Assembly (NCBI GenBank): GCA_029558835.1
Contig: JAKQDH010000131.1
Coordinates: forward strand, 1 to 64,000
Direction: 5' to 3'
Origin: Planctomycetota bacterium
GTDB lineage: Bacteria; Planctomycetota; Phycisphaerae; UBA1845
DNA length: 64,000 nucleotides
Part shown: positions 51,666 to 59,257 of the stretch, in pieces
How the letters are laid out: every line of letters begins with the position of its first letter
Position numbering within the stretch: the stretch's first letter is position 1
Notes under the pieces: generated by a model
What the model saw: the letters and a program-made list of their open reading frames with translations, nothing else
Databases searched by the model: none
Told to the model about the DNA's origin: nothing
Program-made: the position numbers and the translations under genes

Positions 51666-54600
51666 ATGGCCACCGTGACCACCGGGGTCGGACTGATTTC
51701 CGGCATCGACTACGCGACCCTCATCAAGCAGTACATGGCGATCGAGTCCGTCCCCATTACAAACCTCAAGACCCGGGTGACGGCCATCGATACGCAGCGC
51801 ACCGCGCTGGCGGACGTGGCGGCCCGCCTCCTGTCGGTGAAGAACACGGCCCTGGGCTTCGGCAAACTCAGCTTCTTCCAGCGTTACAGTGCCGCCAGTT
51901 CCAACAGCGAAGTACTGACGGCCAGCGCGGGCACCAAGGCCACGCCCGCCTCGTACAACCTCCGCGTGCATGCCCTGGCCACCAACCATGCGTTGCTGAG
52001 CCGCGGCTTCGCGGATGCGGATCGGGCACCCGTCGGCGCGGGCACGATCACCATCGAGGTCGGACAAGGCAGCATCAACGCGGGCACGGAACTGAACGGC
52101 CTGAACGGCGGTGCCGGCATTCGCCGCGGCACGTTCACGATCACGGACCGCACCGGCGCGTCAGCCCAGATCGACGTGTCGGCGGCGGTCACGGTCGCGG
52201 ACGTCCTGAACGCCATCAACAGCGCGGGGCTGAACGTGCGGGCGCGGGTCACGAGCCTGCCGACGGCCGGTGCCACGGGCGATCGCATCGTGCTCGAGGA
52301 CTTCACGGCCGCCGACAAGATCACCGGCAACCTCGTCGTGGCGGACCCGACCGGCGGCAGGACGGCCGCCGATCTCGGTCTGGTGGGCAACGTGGCCGCC
52401 GGCCGCATCGACGGTGCCGACCTGGTTCGCCTGACGATGGACACACCGCTGGCCGCCCTCAACGACGGCAACGGCGTGGACCGGCTGCGCGACGCCTTGG
52501 GCACCTCCGACCTGACGTTCCAGACGAGCTACGGCAACTTCAACGTGTCGTTGACCAGTCTGCTGCAAACCTCCACGTCGCTAAGCCAGCTCAACCACGG
52601 GCAGGGCGTGCGCCTGGGTGTGATTCGCATCACGGACCGCACCGGCCGATCCGCGGAGGTCGATTTGTCCCAGGCGAAGACCGCCGGCGACGTGCTGAAC
52701 GCCCTGCGCGGTACGGACCTGGCCATCAGCGTCACGATCGTGAACTCGCGCTTCCAGGTCGCGGACACATCCTCCGTGCCGGACGCCCAGAAGAGTAACC
52801 TTATTGTGGAGGACGTAAGTGGTCACGCTGCGGCCGACCTGGGCATTGCCGGCAGCGTGGCCGGCAGTGTTTCCGGGAGCGACGTGTACAGCGTCTCCAC
52901 CTTGGGCGACGTGGTCCGTGCGATCAACTACGCATCCGGCAATGCGGAGCTGGTTCGAGCCTCTCTGTCGGCGACTGGCGACGGGCTGATTCTGACGGCG
53001 TTCGGCATCGGGAACACGGTGACGGTGACGGCCGCGGGCGGCTCCCAGGCGGCCCGCGACCTGGGGCTGCTCGACGCCACGTTCGACAGCGGCCAGGATT
53101 TCCAGTCCCGCCGGCTGGTGGCGGGGCTCAATACCGTGTTGCTCCAGACGCTCAATGGCGGCAGCGGCGTCAACCTGGGTACGGTGACGTTCACGGACCG
53201 GGCGGGCAACTCCACGATCGGCGGCATTGACTTCTCCAGCGCGCAGACGCTTCAGGACGTGATTGATCTGATCAACGACGACGGCCGCACGGGCTTCGTC
53301 GCCTCCGTCAATGCCACGGGGACCGGCATCGAGCTGCGCGACGAGTCGGGCGGAACGGGGCTGCTCAGCATTGTTGACGTCACGGGCACGACGGCGGCCG
53401 ACCTCGGCATCGCCGTTACCCAGGACCCCGGCAACCCCTTCACGGGCGGTGTCGTCAGCAGCGGCAATCTCCAGCGCCAGTACGTTTCGCGCCAGACGGC
53501 GTTGTCCAGCTTGAACGGCGGACGCGGCATCGCGCTGGGCTCGTTCCGCGTGACGGACAGCAAGGGGGCCGTGGTGGCCGTCAACCTGGGCTACAGCGGT
53601 GCCACAAACGTCGGTCATCTGATTGACGCCATCAACGCTTCCTTCACGACCGCTGGCGCCGAGCACCTGCAAGCCCGCCTCAACGACACCGGCGACGGCC
53701 TGCTGATCGTCGATACGTCGGGCGGCAGCGGCAGTCTCAGCATCGAGGATGCCCAGGGCGGAACGACGGCGGCCGGCCTGCGCCTGGCCGGCACCGCCCG
53801 CACCGGTGAGAACTTCATCGACGGCAGCTACGAAATCCGCATCGATGTGAACGCCACCGACACGTTGCAGACGCTGGTCAAGAAACTCAACAGCGCCGGC
53901 GGCGACTTCACGGCGGCCGTCTTCAACGACGGCAGCGCCCTGAGGCCGTACAGCCTGACCCTGACTTCCAACGCCTCCGGGCGGGCGGGAGCCCTGGTCC
54001 TCAGCACGACGGGCATCGACTTGGGCCTCCAAGCCCTGACGGAAGCCCGCGACGCCGCCGTTACGTTCGGCGGCGCCGGCTCGACCGACGGCCTGTTCGT
54101 CACGTCCTCCAGCAACACGGTCGAGAACCTGGTCGAAGGCGTTACGTTCAACTTACTCAACGCGAGCCCGGAGCAGGTCACGGTCACGGTGAACCAGGAC
54201 GTCGATTCGATCGTGCAGCGCATCAAGACGTTCGTCGAGGCCTTCAACTCCGTGCAGGACGGCATCGACAGCTACACGAGCTTCAACAGCGAGACGTACG
54301 CACGCGGCACCCTCTTCGGAGACGCGACCGTGGAGTCCGTCCGCAACCGCCTGCTGCGGGTGTTCCTCCGCACCTTCGAGGACGTCCCGACCGAGTTCAG
54401 CCGCCCGGTCAACGTGGGTCTCGCGTTGGGCAGCGGCAACCAGCTTGAGTTCGACGAGGACAAGTTCCGCGACGCGTACGCGGCCAACCCGAAAGACGTC
54501 GAGACGCTGTTCACCCAGGCGGACACGGGCTTCGCGGCCGTGCTGGACGATCTGCTCGATGAGTTGACCCGCTCGTCTGACGGCGTCCTGGCCCGTCACG

Positions 54601-54782
54601 AGGAGCAACTCACCAAGCAGCAGGACAACCTCAACGACCGCATCACCGCGTTGCAGACCCTGGTCGATGCCAAGCAGGCCCGCCTCGAAGCCCAGTTCAC
54701 CGCGCTCGAGTCGGTGCTCTCCAACCTCCAGAGCCAGCAAAGCGCGCTGACCAGTCTGGCCAACCTCGTCAGCAACATGTAG
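51666..54782 (+). CDS. fliD: Flagellar filament cap protein FliD (HAP2), very large form
   Basis: 1038 aa from the ATG at 51666, about twice enterobacterial FliD. N-terminal D0: TGVGLISGIDYATLIKQYMA, then VTAIDTQRTALADVAARLLS. C-terminal D0: LNDRITALQTLVDAKQARLE, LESVLSNLQSQQSALTSLAN. The middle carries at least four related beta modules of the flagellin hook IN type, recognised by GxxxGTxxITDRTG and DVLNAIN: RRGTFTITDRTGASAQIDVS, LGVIRITDRTGRSAEVDLSQ, LGTVTFTDRAGNSTIGGIDF and LGSFRVTDSKGAVVAVNLGY, each followed by an AADLGIAG-like turn. It caps the growing filament outside the cell. No other flagellar gene is adjacent. Confidence 0.93.
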   Translation: MATVTTGVGLISGIDYATLIKQYMAIESVPITNLKTRVTAIDTQRTALADVAARLLSVKNTALGFGKLSFFQRYSAASSNSEVLTASAGTKATPASYNLRVHALATNHALLSRGFADADRAPVGAGTITIEVGQGSINAGTELNGLNGGAGIRRGTFTITDRTGASAQIDVSAAVTVADVLNAINSAGLNVRARVTSLPTAGATGDRIVLEDFTAADKITGNLVVADPTGGRTAADLGLVGNVAAGRIDGADLVRLTMDTPLAALNDGNGVDRLRDALGTSDLTFQTSYGNFNVSLTSLLQTSTSLSQLNHGQGVRLGVIRITDRTGRSAEVDLSQAKTAGDVLNALRGTDLAISVTIVNSRFQVADTSSVPDAQKSNLIVEDVSGHAAADLGIAGSVAGSVSGSDVYSVSTLGDVVRAINYASGNAELVRASLSATGDGLILTAFGIGNTVTVTAAGGSQAARDLGLLDATFDSGQDFQSRRLVAGLNTVLLQTLNGGSGVNLGTVTFTDRAGNSTIGGIDFSSAQTLQDVIDLINDDGRTGFVASVNATGTGIELRDESGGTGLLSIVDVTGTTAADLGIAVTQDPGNPFTGGVVSSGNLQRQYVSRQTALSSLNGGRGIALGSFRVTDSKGAVVAVNLGYSGATNVGHLIDAINASFTTAGAEHLQARLNDTGDGLLIVDTSGGSGSLSIEDAQGGTTAAGLRLAGTARTGENFIDGSYEIRIDVNATDTLQTLVKKLNSAGGDFTAAVFNDGSALRPYSLTLTSNASGRAGALVLSTTGIDLGLQALTEARDAAVTFGGAGSTDGLFVTSSSNTVENLVEGVTFNLLNASPEQVTVTVNQDVDSIVQRIKTFVEAFNSVQDGIDSYTSFNSETYARGTLFGDATVESVRNRLLRVFLRTFEDVPTEFSRPVNVGLALGSGNQLEFDEDKFRDAYAANPKDVETLFTQADTGFAAVLDDLLDELTRSSDGVLARHEEQLTKQQDNLNDRITALQTLVDAKQARLEAQFTALESVLSNLQSQQSALTSLANLVSNM

Positions 54783-55550
54783 CGGACGCGCCGACTCCCG
54801 AGGCGGCCACGACGTGACCGTACGAGTCTGAATGACCGTGCGCGATTGGGCGCCGGCGCGCTCGGTCACGCTGCGTTCTTGAAGGGCAGTACCCAGCGCG
54901 GGAGCCAATCGGCTGGAGGGTCCGAGGGGGCATGCCGAGGCAGAGGGCACTCGTGTCAGGGTGCGCACGGAAGCGTTGCCGCCAGCATGGGTACCGCGCA
55001 CCTTGCGCGAAGATTGCGGGGTTTTGCCGACTAGGCGTGACCGGGCGGCCTTGTACGTGCTTAGCGTGCAGTGGGATGGGCGTCCCGGTCTTGACGGGGT
55101 TCGCTCGCTCTCCGGGCGAGAGGAGAGGAAGGGGGAGTAGTTCCCCCCCCAGGGCCTGGAAGGCCCTGGCAACGCTCGTACGCCCTCCGGGCGAAGGGCA
55201 GGCGTCCCGTTGCACCCGGAGCGTACGCCCTCCGCCGCCCGGAGGGCGCGCGTTGGTTGCCAGGGACTTCGAGTCCCTGGAAAGCTGCCTCCTTCTTCTT
55301 GTTCTTCTTCTCTTTGGTCCGCCCGGAGGGCGGACGAGGTGTGCCAAGCACTTCGCAGGTACGCGGCGGATTTGACGTGCACTTGCTTGAGGCAGGCAAG
55401 CACCGGCACTCCGTCGAGCGCGCGGACGCTGAACACACACGCGGCCTTTGGCCGCCCGCGGCGGAAAGCCCCGCAAACGGGGCTGGGCCCCATCCGCGCG
55501 AGCTGGCTGGCAGTGGTTCCCACGGTCCGGTCGTGGTAGAATGCCTCCCG
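54783..55550. other. Repeat-rich spacer before the toxin/TIR island
   Basis: 768 bp without a supportable gene. GCCCTCCGGGCGA palindromes and the composite family 4 repeat (55236-55316) dominate the second half. The first 250 bp show nothing recognisable. Confidence 0.6.
55236..55316. repeat. Composite palindromic repeat, family 4, copy 2
   Basis: CGCCCGGAGGGCGC, gap, GTTGCCAGGGACTTCGAGTC then CCTGGAAAGC, followed by CCTCCTTCTTCTTGTTCTTC. Matches 47386-47466 in order and spacing. Confidence 0.75.
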
Positions 55551-55697
55551 ATGGCCCGTGTCTACGTGGAAACGAGTTTCTTCAGCGCGTGCGTCAGCAC
55601 CCGGACAAGCGTCCGCAGCCTCGGCTGGCGCGAGACCAGCAACCAGTGGTACGAGACGCACAGAGCGCCGGGGACGCGCGTTGAGGCCGACGCATGA
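55551..55697 (+). pseudogene. Truncated PIN-domain (VapC-like) toxin
   Basis: 48 aa, against about 150-160 for intact members. The start MARVYVETSFFSACVSTRTS and RRETSN-like WRETSNQWYETHR match the N-terminus of a PIN family, including the first acidic residue of the active site (ETSF). The other three acidic residues and the rest of the fold are missing. The frame ends EADA and stops at a TGA that overlaps the ATG of the next small ORF, so an internal deletion probably joined them. It should have no nuclease activity. Confidence 0.6.
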
Positions 55698-55873
55698 GCA
55701 GTGCGAAGCCACGCCCAAGACCTGCGGAGGAGACACCCGTAGACGACGTGCGCCGGGTCCGCAAGAAACTGAGCGACGAGACCGGCGGCGACATCAACCG
55801 CCTGGCCGAACGCGCCCGGCAGGCCGCCGAGAAGCGGCGCGAACAACTCGGTCTCAAGCGGGTCAAGCGGTGA
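55694..55873 (+). CDS. Short antitoxin-like protein following the PIN fragment
   Basis: 59 aa, ATG overlapping the PIN stop (ATGA). Sequence: MSSAKPRPRPAEETPVDDVR, then VRKKLSDETGGDINRLAERA, ending EQLGLKRVKR. Charged and helical throughout, with the DDVRRVRKKL pattern I associate with small antitoxins that accompany PIN toxins. A GGAGGAG inside the frame is not at the start. Because the toxin is truncated, it may be an orphan antitoxin or simply a remnant. Coding potential is plausible but not certain. Confidence 0.5.
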   Translation: MSSAKPRPRPAEETPVDDVRRVRKKLSDETGGDINRLAERARQAAEKRREQLGLKRVKR

Positions 55874-55960
55874 GCAGCCCAACTGGCTGCCGATGGGACG
55901 TCACGCGCAGGACCCAATGGCTGAGTCAGGTGCCCAGGCGCCGTGGAGCGGAGTCACGTC

Positions 55961-56812
55961 ATGGACAAACTTCAGGTATTCATAAGTTGGTCCGGCGAGC
56001 GATCCCACGCTGTCGCGGAACAGGTCAAGACGTGGCTAGTTGATGTTGTTCCGCAGGCAGAGCCTTGGTTATCAAGCGAGGACTTGCGCAAAGGGCTTCA
56101 GTGGCTGCCTGAGTTGAACAAGAGCCTGAATACGAGTGGTTTCGGGCTGCTTGTTCTTACCGCTGAAAACAAAGATGCCCCGTGGCTTCTCTTTGAGGCT
56201 GGCGTCATCTCGAAGGCCCTACCCAATAGGCACTGCTGTCCACTACTGTGCGGTTTGAAGCAGACGGAGATCTCGGGACCTCTCGCTCAGTTTCAATCGG
56301 CGGCGATTACGAGCAACAAGGACATGCTGCATCTAGCCAAGACGATGCATGACGCCAGCGGGGCGGGTAAGCTTGACGAAGAGCGCCTAAACAGGTGGTT
56401 CCCGAAGACCTGGGACGACTTCGCAAAGCAGGTGAGTCAAGCGCTCGCAACTAAACCCTCGGCCCCATCGCGGGCCACGGCGGCCCCGTCGGAACTCGAG
56501 CTGCTTGAGGAGATACTGGGGACCGTTCGTCGTGTCGCGATTGAGCTGCAGCGCGCGCGCGCCGACCAAGAGGCTGCTGCCCTGCTGCGCTGGGGTCCGG
56601 CGGGCTACCGTGTGCCGCACTTGGAAGAAGCGTTGCCTCCCGCAGGCGCTGGCGAAGAGAGCGAGGGCCGTTTTAGCCGGATTGTTCGATCCCTCGGTAT
56701 TCCGATGGAGGGTGCGCGGGTAGAACGCCAGAAGACATTGGCGACCGAGGAGCCGGACAAGCCTCCAGACGAGCCCGTGCCGGCGTGCTTCGCGCCGGTC
56801 GTAACCAACTAA
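55961..56812 (+). CDS. TIR-domain protein (possible NAD-consuming defence effector)
   Basis: 283 aa from the ATG at 55961, GGAG 7 nt upstream. Residues 4-150 form a TIR-like domain: KLQVFISWSGERSHAVAEQV, WLSSEDLRKGLQWLPELNKS, GFGLLVLTAENKDAPWLLFE and AGVISKAL. Glu79 in WLLFEAG is in the position of the catalytic Glu of NAD-cleaving TIR proteins. The second half is an alanine-rich linker, a probable coiled coil (ELELLEEILGTVRRVAIELQ) and a disordered tail. Its codons are more AT-rich than those of the neighbours (many TTT, AAT, GAT), suggesting acquisition. No partner such as a Thoeris ThsA is adjacent. Its role in defence is inference. Confidence 0.78.
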   Translation: MDKLQVFISWSGERSHAVAEQVKTWLVDVVPQAEPWLSSEDLRKGLQWLPELNKSLNTSGFGLLVLTAENKDAPWLLFEAGVISKALPNRHCCPLLCGLKQTEISGPLAQFQSAAITSNKDMLHLAKTMHDASGAGKLDEERLNRWFPKTWDDFAKQVSQALATKPSAPSRATAAPSELELLEEILGTVRRVAIELQRARADQEAAALLRWGPAGYRVPHLEEALPPAGAGEESEGRFSRIVRSLGIPMEGARVERQKTLATEEPDKPPDEPVPACFAPVVTN

Positions 56813-57061
56813 ATGCGCTGGCGGGCAGAGTTGACCATTTGCCACTGCCCTTGAGCAGTGGGTTTGGGTTCTGTGTGCCCGCGGGGCACTCCTTGAGAGC
56901 AATGGCACACGGCGGCGCCGGGTACGCGGGGACGCCCGTGGGGCGCCCGGCCGGGCTTGCGGCCAGGGGGCGGCGGGCGTATTCTCGCCCCGTCGTGCCG
57001 AATTGCACCGGCGGGCGGTCAGTGCCGGCGGGTTGATCGAGATTCAGCAGGAGAGCAAGAG

Positions 57062-58399
57062 ATGGCCACGAAGCGGGGGATGACGCGACGCAGGTTCCTG
57101 GAGGTCGCCGGGGCGGGGGCGGCGGCCGTGTCGTTGACGGGCTGTCTGAGTGTGTCGCCGTTTGCGGCCCGCGGGCGGCGGCGGGTGTCGCCCAATGAGA
57201 AGCTCAACATTGCCTGCATCGGTGTCGGCGGGCAGGGCGGCTGCGACGTGGAGGGCGTCAGCAGCGAGAACATCGTCGCCCTCTGCGACGTGGACGACAA
57301 CCAGGCGGCCGAGACCTTCAAGAAGTTCCCCCAAGCCCGCAAGTTCCGGGACTTCCGCGTCATGTTCGACGAGATGGCCCGCGAGATCGACGCGGTGACC
57401 GTCACCACGCCGGACCACATGCACTACCCGATTGCCATCGCGGCCATCGAGCTCGGCAAGCATGTGTTCGTGCAGAAGCCGCTGACGCACACGATCTGGG
57501 AGGCCCGGCAGCTCGCCAAGGCCGCCCGGCGGTTCAAGGTCGTTACGCAGATGGGCATCCAGGGTCACGCCATGGAGGGCCCCCGGCTGGTGCAGGAGTG
57601 GATGGCCGCCGGTGCCATCGGCCCGGTGCGGGAGGTGCACCTGTGGACGGACCGCCCGATCTGGCCGCAGGGCATCGAGCGCCCGACCGAGACGCCGCCG
57701 GTGCCGTCCACGCTGGACTGGAACCTGTGGCTGGGCGTGGCGCCACAGCGCCCGTACCACCCGGCGTATGCGCCCTTCAACTGGCGCGGCTGGTGGGACT
57801 TCGGCTGCGGGGCATTGGGTGACATGGCGTGTCACATCATGGACGCCAGCTTCTGGTCCCTGAAACTCGGTTCGCCCACCAGCGTCGAGGCCGTCACCGC
57901 GCCGGTCAATAAGGAAACGGCCCCGCAGTGGTCCATCCTGACGTATGAGTTCCCCGCCCGCGGTGATCTGCCGCCCGTTACGTTGCGCTGGTTCGACGGG
58001 GGCAAGATGCCGCCGCGCCCGGCGGACCTCGAGCCGGACCGCGAGCTGCGCAAGGAGGATGGCGGGCAGCTCATCATCGGAGAGAAGGCGACCATCATGG
58101 CCGACACCTACGGCCAGAGCCCCCGCCTTATTCCCGAGGAGAAGATGCGGGCGCTGAAGCGTCCGGAGAAGACGATCCCGCGCTCGCCGGGCCACTATCA
58201 GGAGTGGATCGACGCCTGCAAGGGCGGTCCCAAGCCGGGGGCGAACTTCGATTACGCCGGCCCGTTCACCGAGGTCGTGCTGCTGGGCAACCTGGCCATT
58301 CGCACGGGGCAGCGGATCGAATGGGACGGGGAGCGGATGCGCTGCACGAACGTGCCGGCCGCGAATGAGTACGTGTGCAGCGCGTACCGGAAATACTGA
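57062..58399 (+). CDS. Tat-exported Gfo/Idh/MocA-family oxidoreductase
   Basis: 445 aa; AGGAG precedes the ATG. The twin-arginine signal TRRRFLEVAGAGAAAVSLTG ends in LTGC, so it may be a Tat lipoprotein. The Rossmann domain begins LNIACIGVGGQGGCDVEGVS. Conserved DAVTVTTPDHMHYPIAIAAI and the active-site segment HVFVQKPLTHTIWEARQL (EKP motif as QKP) follow. The substrate domain has WNLWLGVAPQRPYHPAYAPF and WWDFGCGALGDMACHIMDAS. Such exported NAD(P)-dependent sugar oxidoreductases are abundant in Planctomycetota. The substrate is probably a sugar or inositol derivative. Glu to Gln in the EKP motif occurs in this subgroup. Confidence 0.92.
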   Translation: MATKRGMTRRRFLEVAGAGAAAVSLTGCLSVSPFAARGRRRVSPNEKLNIACIGVGGQGGCDVEGVSSENIVALCDVDDNQAAETFKKFPQARKFRDFRVMFDEMAREIDAVTVTTPDHMHYPIAIAAIELGKHVFVQKPLTHTIWEARQLAKAARRFKVVTQMGIQGHAMEGPRLVQEWMAAGAIGPVREVHLWTDRPIWPQGIERPTETPPVPSTLDWNLWLGVAPQRPYHPAYAPFNWRGWWDFGCGALGDMACHIMDASFWSLKLGSPTSVEAVTAPVNKETAPQWSILTYEFPARGDLPPVTLRWFDGGKMPPRPADLEPDRELRKEDGGQLIIGEKATIMADTYGQSPRLIPEEKMRALKRPEKTIPRSPGHYQEWIDACKGGPKPGANFDYAGPFTEVVLLGNLAIRTGQRIEWDGERMRCTNVPAANEYVCSAYRKY

Positions 58400-58413
58400 G
58401 AGCGGCTTGCTCG

Positions 58414-58505
58414 ACCCCTCTCCCCTTTGGGGAGAGGGCAGGGTGAGGGGCAGATGTTCCGAGGCTCCCACCCTCACGCCTGCCCCTCTCCCTGGGGGAG
58501 AGGGG
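58414..58505. repeat. Family 2 double palindrome, intergenic copy
   Basis: 92 bp: CCCCTCTCCCCTTTGGGGAG to CCTCTCCCTGGGGGAGAGGGG, between the oxidoreductase and HPF genes. The first hairpin could serve as a terminator. Confidence 0.85.
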
Positions 58506-58552
58506 TGCGGCGCGGCGTACCGTGAGATCACAATAAGACTGAGGATCAACTA

Positions 58553-58876
58553 ATGGACCTACGGATCACGATCAAGAACCTCCCGGAGCGGGCCGAGTTG
58601 CGTGAGTTGGCGGAGCAGCGCGTCACCACGGCCCTGCAACGCTTCGAGGACCGTATCCACAAGGTGACCCTCCTCATGGAGGACGTCACGGGTCACTCCA
58701 AGCAGGCAGTGGATAAGCGCTGCCGCATCAGCGTCCGGCTGCATCCCGGCGGTGAGGTCATGATCGACGAGCTGAACGAAGACATCGGCGCGGCCTTGGC
58801 GTTCGCCCTAGATCGCTTGAAAGTCGCGCTCACCCGCAAGGCCGCCCGCTACAAACGCGGCGTCGGCGGCGGCTGA
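58553..58876 (+). CDS. Ribosome hibernation promoting factor (HPF/RaiA family, short form)
   Basis: 107 aa. GAGG lies 8 nt before the ATG. The fold is visible: MDLRITIKNLPERAELRELA, then ALQRFEDRIHKVTLLMEDVT, RCRISVRLHPGGEVMIDELN and EDIGAALAFALDRLKVALTR, a beta-alpha-beta-beta-beta-alpha pattern with a lysine/arginine end (KAARYKRG). The family binds the decoding centre of 30S subunits and silences ribosomes in stress or stationary phase. The short length excludes the long HPF type with a C-terminal dimerisation domain. It is somewhat divergent from HPF proper. Confidence 0.85.
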   Translation: MDLRITIKNLPERAELRELAEQRVTTALQRFEDRIHKVTLLMEDVTGHSKQAVDKRCRISVRLHPGGEVMIDELNEDIGAALAFALDRLKVALTRKAARYKRGVGGG

Positions 58877-58938
58877 TGGCGGTCGGCCGTGAAGTGTCTG
58901 GTGTGGTCCAGACACGACCGCGCGCATGGGAAACCGGG

Positions 58939-59036
58939 AGGGTGTCATGCCCGAGCCGAAGGCGCCGGCATGCCGCTGCAAACGGTAGCGTTGGACACGT
59001 GAGAGAGCATGGCGGCGCTGCGCTTGGCCATGCCAC
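58939..59036. repeat. MITE-like dispersed repeat, family 1, reverse copy
   Basis: GGGTGTCATGCCCGAGCCGA to CGCTTGGCCATGCCAC, with GGCGCCGGCATG and CATGGCGGCGCTG inside. Confidence 0.72.
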
Positions 59037-59042
59037 TCTGGC

Positions 59043-59080
59043 GGGTGGCCCAGGTCCTGTGGACCTGGGGGACTGATGAT
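59043..59080. repeat. 38 bp palindromic repeat, copy 2 of 2
   Basis: Identical to 12922-12959. It abuts the family 1 element just before it. Confidence 0.85.
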
Positions 59081-59257
59081 AGATCGGCACGCATGCAATC
59101 CTGGGAAGCCTGCCGGCCAGCGACCGTTGCCGCGGGGAAGCGTGCCCCCGATTCTGCTCTGCACGCCAGGCAGGTGCGAGGGCTCGCGCGGTCAGGGCCA
59201 CCCAGGCATCGTGCACACGGCGGTGGTTCCGGTTCGACGGTCGCATGGAGTTAGGAA

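Larger units (their letters stand above)
58877..59257. other. Spacer with two dispersed repeats
   Basis: 381 bp before the peptidase gene. It contains a family 1 element (58939-59036) immediately followed by the second copy of the 38 bp repeat (59043-59080). Nothing else recognised. Confidence 0.6.

Noticed and set aside
52581-54032. 483 aa minus-strand ORF opposite fliD
   Set aside because: Mirror frame of the FliD modules; no ribosome-binding site or family.
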